Source: Lepas anatifera
Taxonomy: Eukaryota; Arthropoda; Thecostraca; Lepadidae
DNA length: 64,000 nucleotides
Reading direction: 5' to 3'
Assembly (NCBI GenBank): GCA_034440635.1
Contig: JAOTON010001270.1
Location: forward strand, 186,001-250,000
The notes below the pieces were generated by a model that saw only the letters and a program-made list of their open reading frames with translations, was not told where the DNA came from and searched no databases. Shown in pieces: positions 60,015 through 64,000 of this stretch; within the stretch, counting starts at the first letter, position 1; each line of letters begins with the position of its first letter. Both the position numbers and the translations under genes were made by a program.

Positions 60015-60239
60015 ATACAGGGGCCGGGGTGGCCTAGTGGCTTCGTTGCCAGTCTTCGGATCGGATAGCATGGATTCACGTGGGTTCAATCCCCACGGCG
60101 GGAAACCGCCTTCCGTGTCCGATCTGACCCGGTGGAGAGGATCCTTAAACACACCCACGCCAATGCTCCCCGTAATTGGGCAAGTGTGCCTGTTGGGAGT
60201 GGCCCTAATAAAACAAAATAAAATAAATAAATACATTTG
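60015..60239 (+). mobile_element. tRNA-derived SINE, third type
   Basis: Head GGTGGCCTAGTGGCTTCG near 60029, B box GGGTTCAATCCCC near 60083, a body with GATCCTTAAACACACCCACG that differs from the other SINEs, and an AATAAAATAAATAAATAC tail. No clear target duplication seen. Confidence 0.8.
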
Positions 60240-61369
60240 GGCCTGAATTATGCCTAAAGCATGTAGCTACTTGTCGGTGATGACGAGGGTTGTCCTGTGC
60301 CTCCTCGATCTGTTCGGGAACTTCTTTCGCCGACCAGGGAGCCTCTCCACACTGACCAAGCGGGTTCCGATCTAAAATAGGAATGCCTGTGTGCCTGTTG
60401 GTAGCGTGTTTATAGTTCATCTGACTTCTGAGGTCATCAAAAGTTTCAAGTGCCCAGGGCGGCTCCTGAAATTTATGGGGAGCCACACCCACATGATGGC
60501 AATACCTCAGTCTAGACCAAAAACTATTAGTTCTCTTTTCAGCCCGCTATCGAACACACTCCATTCGAGATCAAGCGAACATACCGGAACCGATCCCTCC
60601 CAGATAAATTTTTGTGCGCTGAGGGCTTTTTGGCATTAGGCACATCAATACGCTTGAAAGACATACATTCATGCATCTAGTAAACCGTCTGCTCAAACCT
60701 AATCATTAATATCTTCTTTTGCCTCGTCGACAGCAGGAAATGCACAGCTTTTGGCCTGTAAAAATCCAATGCATATAAAACTCTCCCAGCGATCTCCCAA
60801 TGATCGTCGGTTGTGGAATATTTGCGTTCTTAAATGTGGATGCAAATATGATGTGACATTTATGTTATGTTTGAGCTAGCAATAAATACAAATTATAATC
60901 ATGACGAGAGAATCTCTTTCTGAGGGATTGCAGGTTCCAAAGGAAGGAACCAACCAATAATGCTGGTTTTGTATCGGATCCTAGGTCCTGTATTTTTTTT
61001 TACACACACAGCTCCGCTAGATACCGATTAAACCAAAATTTCAAATAAAAATGTTCAGCAAACACTCACCAAACTTTCTCAGACGGACGGCGCGCCGAAG
61101 ACGCGAAGCCACAGTCGTACTCGTGCCTCTCTGTCCCATGCCACGATTACTGTACACGGTGCTTATCATTTATAGAAACCAAACTCAGGGAACTGACATG
61201 CATTTTAAAAATAAAAATAAATAAATACTGGTGCCATCCTACCACCGATATTGCCATTCATATTCATCCCATGCACTATGTCTAGTTGTTACTCCAGAAG
61301 GTGAAAGCCAGGATGAAGATGCCGAAAAACGTTCTTGATGATTTTTCTGGATTTGTGTGCAAGAAAAAC
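60240..61369. other. no gene recognised
   Basis: Mixed sequence with short open frames. Nothing supported. Confidence 0.45.
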
Positions 61370-61377
61370 AGCTGACT

Positions 61378-61537
61378 CAGTGACGGATCCAAGAGGAGGC
61401 CAGGGGGCTCAAGCCCCCCCCCCCCAATGTCCGTGCCCCTAAAGTTCATACATAGGCGAGGGACTGCACGAGGTACTGGCGGGTGGGGCTCGAGCCCCCT
61501 AGGCCCCTCCCCCAATGAATTCCTGGAGTCGCAACTG
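61378..61537. mobile_element. hAT-like miniature element with 8-bp duplication
   Basis: Starts CAGTGACGGATCCA and ends TGGAGTCGCAACTG, imperfect inverted repeats. It is flanked by AGCTGACT (61370-61377) and AGCTGACC (61538-61545), an 8-bp duplication with one change. The interior has opposed GGGGGCTCAAGCCCC and GGGGCTCGAGCCCC palindromes. Confidence 0.82.
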
Positions 61538-61545
61538 AGCTGACC

Positions 61546-62182
61546 GCTATGAACAACGGAGAACTACCAAGCATCACGTTAAGAGTAAATATATAAATAA
61601 TAGAATATGAGCTGCCCACCCGTAATTCGAGTTCAAGATCTCTGGAGCGTCGGCTGCCAAGATTCTAATTGCATTGCTGTCATGCGAGCCGCTGTTTCCC
61701 TGACAGGCTAGATGATCAAAGAAATACATGCAGATTTTCAAATGTTTGAAGGGTGATATGTTGACTTATGCATGGAATTAGGGGTGCGATTTTATGCAAA
61801 GCCAGATGTTATGTTCCCAAGATAAACTGTTGAACAAAGCGAATTAATCACAGCATGAAATGCATGGAAGAAAGTAATTAGAGCATAGCATGTCCTTCCA
61901 CGTAGCATGCAAAACGATCCTATTGATCTTTTTTACCGACTTTACATCCTTATATATCGGTGGTGGAATTTAAGAAACAGCTCTAAGTTACGCAACAGAA
62001 CCGTTCTGAACATTTCACATAATGATATAATTAATCCTTCAAGACCAAACCAATCACTCTAAATTGTCATGCGACACCTCTCTATGATTGATAGCGTCAC
62101 ACCCATCAGCTTCCAACGTGCAAGTCAACTACCACCATTACTTAAACAAGGGACAAACTGGGAATAACAGGGGGAAGTACTG
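61546..62182. other. no gene recognised
   Basis: AT-rich, with short open frames only. Confidence 0.45.
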
Positions 62183-62190
62183 GCACAGAA

Positions 62191-62474
62191 CAGGGGCGGA
62201 CGCAGATCCCAGTTTTGGGGGCAAACCCATGTCTGCCTCTCCTGGGGGGGACGTGCAATTCGGGTGCTCGACAGGCCTAGTATAAGCTACCTCTCCAAGT
62301 ACATGATCGCTCTACTGGCGGGGGAGGGCGAAACATTTTTTGCTCTACCGACCTAGTGTAAACACCTTTTTAAAAAATTTATCCAGCGTTTGGGGGGGCT
62401 AAAGATAGTTTCCCCCCTCCCCTCCAGCGCTTTGGGGGGTCATGGCCAGAATGCCCCCCCCGCGTCCGCCAATG
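62191..62474. mobile_element. hAT-like miniature element with perfect 8-bp duplication
   Basis: Starts CAGGGGCGGACGC and ends GCGTCCGCCAATG, near-perfect inverted repeats. GCACAGAA flanks it exactly at 62183-62190 and 62475-62482. The interior has G/C runs and two copies of an ACCTAGTRTAA word. No coding capacity. Confidence 0.9.
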
Positions 62475-62482
62475 GCACAGAA

Positions 62483-62992
62483 GGATGAGGCTAGAAGTAA
62501 TTGGCTGAAGAAATTGGCGAGGCCTTAAGCCCAACCAGGCTTTCCGGTTGGGTTCTTGGCTATGCTAAACTGAACCAAAGCCGTCAACCACACTGATTCC
62601 CGCTTATCCAAGACCCTAGCGTGATCAACAAAAAATAAGCTACGGAAAACTTAATCGTGCATTAAAGTCACTGGTACCCCTAATAGAAGAGACAAACTGT
62701 TTTTGAACCTCATGAAAGAATGGTATTATATTCCATTTAATCCAAGAAAACCCATCCTCTGACAGGGCAACGTCTACTAATAAACGTGATTTGTGATCTG
62801 CAACTGCTAAGACGCCAGATTTTCCTGCTGGAGTTCTGCTTTCTGAACTTCTCTCGACCGTACTAAGCCTAAAAAATAATCTTAGGTGAAAAATCCCGGG
62901 TGCATTTTTTACTCTATGAACTGTGGACAATGGTTTTTCTTAGATTAAATAAAATGTAGTGCATGTTTGGAGATTTTTTTCTTAAAATAGTG
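62483..62992. other. no gene confirmed; unrecognised ORF at 62640-62930
   Basis: A minus-strand frame contains SESRTPAGKSGVLAVADHKS and SWIKWNIIPFFHEVQKQF. I recognise no family and see no convincing splice sites. Confidence 0.3.
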
Positions 62993-63164
62993 GTTGGGGT
63001 TTAACGACGCACCAACTGCCAAGGCCATACGGCGTCGCCAACTCTCACCCTGGGTGAGGGATTTGGGGAATCAGATCGACTTATTCAAAGGCTCCGCCGG
63101 GACTTGAATCCGGGACTGCTGGCTTGGAAGACGGTGATGCTATCCACTAGCCAACCATTCCCCG
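62993..63164 (-). mobile_element. tRNA-derived SINE (short type)
   Basis: On the minus strand: head GGTTGGCTAGTGG near 63150, B box CGGATTCAAGTCCCG near 63104-63118, and a body with GGCGACGCCGTATGGCCTTG and GTGCGTCGTTAAACCCCAAC. It has the same body as 58791-58976 but lacks the ATT-repeat tail. Confidence 0.88.
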
Positions 63165-64000
63165 AGATTGTTTGTTGTATTGAAGACATCCGTGTATAAA
63201 AAGTCGATGTTTATGCACGGTTAAGCTGTTTTTGCATGAACTCTCGAACTCTAAATTTTTTCTCTCGTGCATGTATTCTTATTTTCATGACAGGGACTTC
63301 TGCCGTGACTTCTCCAGTGGCCATATGTGTTCGTCCTGACGTACCAGAATATATCAAGATTATGAAATATAGAGTGCAAAACATTTAAAAAATGACGAAA
63401 CTTTAAAACGTTCCCCAGCACAATCACAGTCCCCAACGCTGAGCACGAAACTAAACGAAATGAGCGAGCAGTAAACTACGTGATAGAAAGCTGAACAAAA
63501 TTCTCTTCGACTTTCTCGCGACAGGGAACAAGGGCCACAATGTGCTGGAGCGCGCCATATTTTATTCGCGTAATTAGGACGCCCTATTGCCCATGGGGAT
63601 ATACTTTAAAGCGAGTATACCACTTTTTCAAAATTCTGAAAAACATGTTTAATGCAGAAAAATATAAGAAGCATGGAAGTCATCCATTTCCGCCTTTAAT
63701 TGCTAGGAGGAAAAATTTAATATTTTCTTCAAATTATGACTGCAACAAAACAAAACTTTATTCAACAGCAAAATAATAGCTTTGGTCACAGAAACAGTAA
63801 AGGCTTTCTTGGCCAGGGCAGTGCACCACTGGCATTGCATATTAAGCACTATCTTCATCCGAAGTTAAAGCCCAAGGGCAACGATGAAGTTCTCTTCTCG
63901 ATCCAGGGGACAGGGCAATACAAACCCTATACAAAAGCTATGGGAGACAAAATATCCAGGCGGAATCCTAGCCCCCAACCCAACCCCCCCTTCAGGATCT
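63165..64000. other. no gene recognised
   Basis: AT-rich with short open frames on both strands (a 78-codon plus frame at 63540-63776), none with motifs. The window ends in a C-rich stretch. Confidence 0.45.

Noticed and set aside
62640..62930. 96-codon minus-strand frame as a gene
   Set aside because: No recognised family, no clear splice sites and AT-rich codons. Kept only as a note.

Overview
This window looks like ordinary nuclear DNA of a metazoan, most likely an aquatic invertebrate. The evidence is one clean spliced exon of a dipeptidase gene, several tRNA-derived SINEs, decayed non-LTR retrotransposons, many small inverted-repeat DNA elements, minisatellites and (CT)n tracts, and no dense gene array. 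No sequence here fixes the phylum; a mollusc or an arthropod is my inference from the SINE and transposon style. There are no bacterial operons, rRNA genes, true tRNA genes or CRISPR arrays.

The dominant theme is one diverse family of TTAA-flanked, mostly non-coding DNA elements of about 0.8 to 1.2 kb. I count nine copies with both ends visible (6127-7127, 8438-9259, 14904-15908, 24018-25227, 27114-28312, 29551-30577, 31692-32524, 36975-37809, 53332-54364) and two partial copies (1-640 and 2884-3430). They share a plan: a TTAA flank, a short terminal inverted repeat (CACGCGCATTGACGGGGG-like in one subfamily), in several a GC-rich palindrome near one end only, then spaced AGGTCA/TGACCT half-sites. 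The two partial copies lie in opposite orientation around a broken gene (1049-2772, minus) for a transposase-like protein with an HWDGK motif. That gene is the best candidate in the window for the source of transposition activity.

Region by region: 1-3430 holds the transposase-like pseudogene and its inverted flanks. 3431-10.5 kb holds a SINE, two TTAA copies (one with a nested hairpin insertion) and an interspersed inverted-repeat element. 11.2-14.2 kb is a huge palindrome with arms of about 1.2 kb and a broken gene fragment in its loop. 15.9-24 kb is sparse, with one unidentified possible exon and a GC-rich island. 24-28.9 kb is a nested locus: a 5'-truncated Jockey-like retrotransposon interrupted by one TTAA element and preceded by an inverted sister copy. 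29-38 kb has three more TTAA copies, a SINE and two adjacent minisatellites. 38-52 kb is sparse, with SINEs and a 5'-truncated LINE that has a 13-bp target duplication. 52.7-52.9 kb is the dipeptidase exon (minus strand). 53-64 kb has one TTAA copy, hAT-like miniature elements with 8-bp duplications, and four short SINEs.

The only recognised host gene is the dipeptidase, represented by one exon of 52 codons carrying the zinc-binding HND motif. All other recognised coding sequence belongs to mobile elements and is broken.
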